A DNA stretch of 64,000 nucleotides from Planctomycetaceae bacterium (lineage in GTDB: Bacteria; Planctomycetota; Planctomycetia; Pirellulales; Pirellulaceae): assembly GCA_016794985.1 (NCBI GenBank), contig JAEUIQ010000079.1:1-64000 (forward strand), read 5' to 3'. The notes under the pieces were generated by a model. The model searched no databases, had not been told where the DNA came from, and was given only the letters and a program-made list of their open reading frames with translations. The translations under genes were made by a program, and so were the position numbers. The number at the start of each line of letters is the position of its first letter. The stretch's first letter is position 1. Of this stretch, positions 62,598-64,000 are shown piece by piece.

Positions 62598-63551
62598 CTA
62601 ACAGTGCTTTGCTTCAGTACCAGGAACCTGCGGTGGTTTCGGAGCCGGTCCATTCGGCCAGGAAACATTCGACAAGCGAGCCAAGGCCAGAAGCAAAGCT
62701 TGAGTCCCATTCCGCTCCCACCCGGCAACGGCGGTCGCTACGTACAATTGTTCGGCCAAGGCCAATCCGGGCAAGACCAGCCCCATTCGCTTTGACTCGG
62801 CGAGCGCGATTCCCAAGTCTTTGATCAAATGTTCTACAAAAAAACCGGGGCGGAAGTCACCCGACAACATGCGCGGCGTCAAATTGGACAACGACCAACT
62901 TCCTGCCGCGCCCGCTGAGACACTCTTGAGAACCGTTTCCAAATCCAACCCCGCCCGATAACCATACAGCAATGCTTCGCAGATTCCGACCATTCCAGAA
63001 GCGATCAAGATCTGGTTGACCATTTTGGTGTGTTGCCCGCTTCCTGCCGGCCCTTGATGCTGGATCGTGCGCCCCAGCAATGAGAACAGCGGCAGGGCCG
63101 ATTGAAGTATGTCGGCCTTGCCACCGACCATGATGGACAGCGCCGCGGAGCGGGCCCCAACATCGCCGCCCGAAACCGGAGCGTCCAATGCTTCGCAACC
63201 CTGGGCTGCGGCATGCTCGGCGATCTCGCGAGCCAAACCGGGTTCACTAGTCGTCATGTCGATGATCAACCCGCCAGGTCTTAACCCAGCCAGTACGCCA
63301 TTCGATCCCAGAATCGTCTCGCGAACGTCTTGGGGATAGCCAACCATGGTCACAACAATGTCGCTGTCTTGGGCGACTTCTCGCGGACTCGCCGCCCAAG
63401 TCGCACCTGAATTCACCAAAGCAGTGGCTTTCTCCGGAGTCCGATTGTAAACCGTGATCGAGTACCCCGCATCCAAAAGGTGACGGCACATGCTCTGGCC
63501 CATCACACCGGTACCAATCCAACCAACGCGAGTATTTTGAGGAGAAGTCAC
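62598..63551 (-). CDS. 3-hydroxyisobutyrate-dehydrogenase family reductase (GarR-like)
   Basis: This 317-residue beta-hydroxyacid dehydrogenase has a Rossmann fold GWIGTGVMGQSMCRHLLDAG, NAD(P)-binding VYNRTPEKATALV, substrate-binding DAPVSGGDVGARSAALSIMV and the catalytic Lys in GSGQHTKMVNQILIASGM. It reduces or oxidises 2-methyl- or 2-hydroxy-3-oxo acids such as tartronate semialdehyde; the exact substrate is unclear. The start is GTG 63551. It is 33 bp downstream of mobB and 80 bp upstream of sufS. Confidence 0.88.
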   Translation of the reverse strand: MTSPQNTRVGWIGTGVMGQSMCRHLLDAGYSITVYNRTPEKATALVNSGATWAASPREVAQDSDIVVTMVGYPQDVRETILGSNGVLAGLRPGGLIIDMTTSEPGLAREIAEHAAAQGCEALDAPVSGGDVGARSAALSIMVGGKADILQSALPLFSLLGRTIQHQGPAGSGQHTKMVNQILIASGMVGICEALLYGYRAGLDLETVLKSVSAGAAGSWSLSNLTPRMLSGDFRPGFFVEHLIKDLGIALAESKRMGLVLPGLALAEQLYVATAVAGWERNGTQALLLALARLSNVSWPNGPAPKPPQVPGTEAKHC

Positions 63552-63584
63552 TTCACAAATCCAAAGGTGCTGCCGATGGCGTTT

Positions 63585-64000
63585 TCAATATTTCCGACTC
63601 TCCACCTTGAGTCGAAACAGCACCCAATCCGCCAAGGATTCGATTGCTGTAGGTAACAAAGTAAATCGCGGAGGATTCAATGTCAAAGACGCTGCCGTAA
63701 CGACGACCTCAACGCCAGCATCGGTTTCGAAGATTGGTGCCGTTCCCAGTTCTTCACGCCACACCTCGATCTTGGGCGCCGTCGCTGCCAAATTACCTTC
63801 CACGATCACAAGATCGCAATCACCATACAAAGGCGAGATTTCATCGTATCTCACTTCGGAATCCGCCGCGCCTTGAACCGGCAAGAAAACCGCGCTCAGT
63901 TGATGCGATAGGACTCCGACCCGAACGGACCCAGATTGCCGGTGCTGCCATGAGTCCTTACCTGGAGTATCCAGCTCATGTTGGTGGTGGGTGTGCTTGA
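63585..64000 (-). CDS. mobB: Molybdopterin-guanine dinucleotide biosynthesis protein MobB, C-terminal part (window edge)
   Basis: At least 137 residues continue past the right edge of the window. They begin KHTHHQHELDTPGKDSWQHR, matching the MobB His/Asp-rich segment. A later DLVIVEGNLAATAPKIEVWR is the second MobB hallmark. The P-loop that binds GTP would lie in the missing N-terminal part. MobB assists attachment of guanine nucleotide to molybdopterin. mobA and other moa/moe genes are not visible in the window. Confidence 0.85.
   Translation of the reverse strand, partial: KHTHHQHELDTPGKDSWQHRQSGSVRVGVLSHQLSAVFLPVQGAADSEVRYDEISPLYGDCDLVIVEGNLAATAPKIEVWREELGTAPIFETDAGVEVVVTAASLTLNPPRFTLLPTAIESLADWVLFRLKVESRKY

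Overview
The window looks like chromosome from a planctomycete, most probably of the Pirellulaceae type. The evidence is the gene content: a DUF1559 prepilin-like protein, secreted sialidase and sialate-esterase proteins, a very large secreted protein joining a cytochrome c to a cupredoxin, a PEP-CTERM protein with autotransporter-type repeats, a planctomycete-style Ser/Thr kinase, and widely spaced genes with many weak Shine-Dalgarno sites. No phage, plasmid, complete insertion sequence or CRISPR array is visible.

Layout. 1-500: the 5' end of a RAYT/IS200-like transposase relative, followed by two 60-bp REP-like repeats. 503-8619: a secreted glycan-degradation block with a DUF1559 protein, a BNR sialidase, a sialidase/sialate O-acetylesterase fusion and a discoidin-PDZ-helical-toroid giant. 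8659-15212: a SpoU methyltransferase, a secreted amidohydrolase, an Rrf2 regulator beside a NagA-like deacetylase, and a KtrB/KtrA potassium uptake pair. 15394-20542: three adjacent genes for two membrane-fusion proteins and a PqqD-M50-lipoyl protease. This is the best candidate for an undescribed export or maturation system. 20547-25812: a GyrI-like protein, nadA, a PhoPQ-regulated-type hydrolase, leuA and a coupled rhodanese. 26529-27137: rpsD, standing alone between two long gene-poor stretches. 28093-33903: a LemA/M48 pair and a large purL whose N-terminus looks like a duplicated PurS. 34011-38027 (minus strand): a complete CUT2-type sugar ABC transporter, followed by a universal stress protein. 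38824-45967: the multidomain redox protein, a small helical lipoprotein and the PEP-CTERM repeat protein. 46221-56189: a small conserved protein, an acyl-reductase-like SDR, an RluA-type pseudouridine synthase, a Ser/Thr kinase, tsaB, two tandem phosphoesterases and an S9 prolyl oligopeptidase. 56324-61142: an ABC-2 ATPase and permease with a 601-residue membrane-anchored partner. 61191-64000: tRNA-Ser(GGA), a SufS-type cysteine desulfurase, a 3-hydroxyisobutyrate-dehydrogenase-like enzyme and the 3' part of mobB.

How the genes fit together. The sialidases and the sialate esterase would strip and de-O-acetylate sialoglycans outside the cell. The NagA-like enzyme is a possible downstream step, but it lacks a normal NagA metal ligand. 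The sugar ABC operon, the potassium system and the ABC-2 operon are each self-contained. The other housekeeping genes are scattered singletons, as is usual in planctomycetes. All functions are read from motifs and remembered family features; no database search was run.
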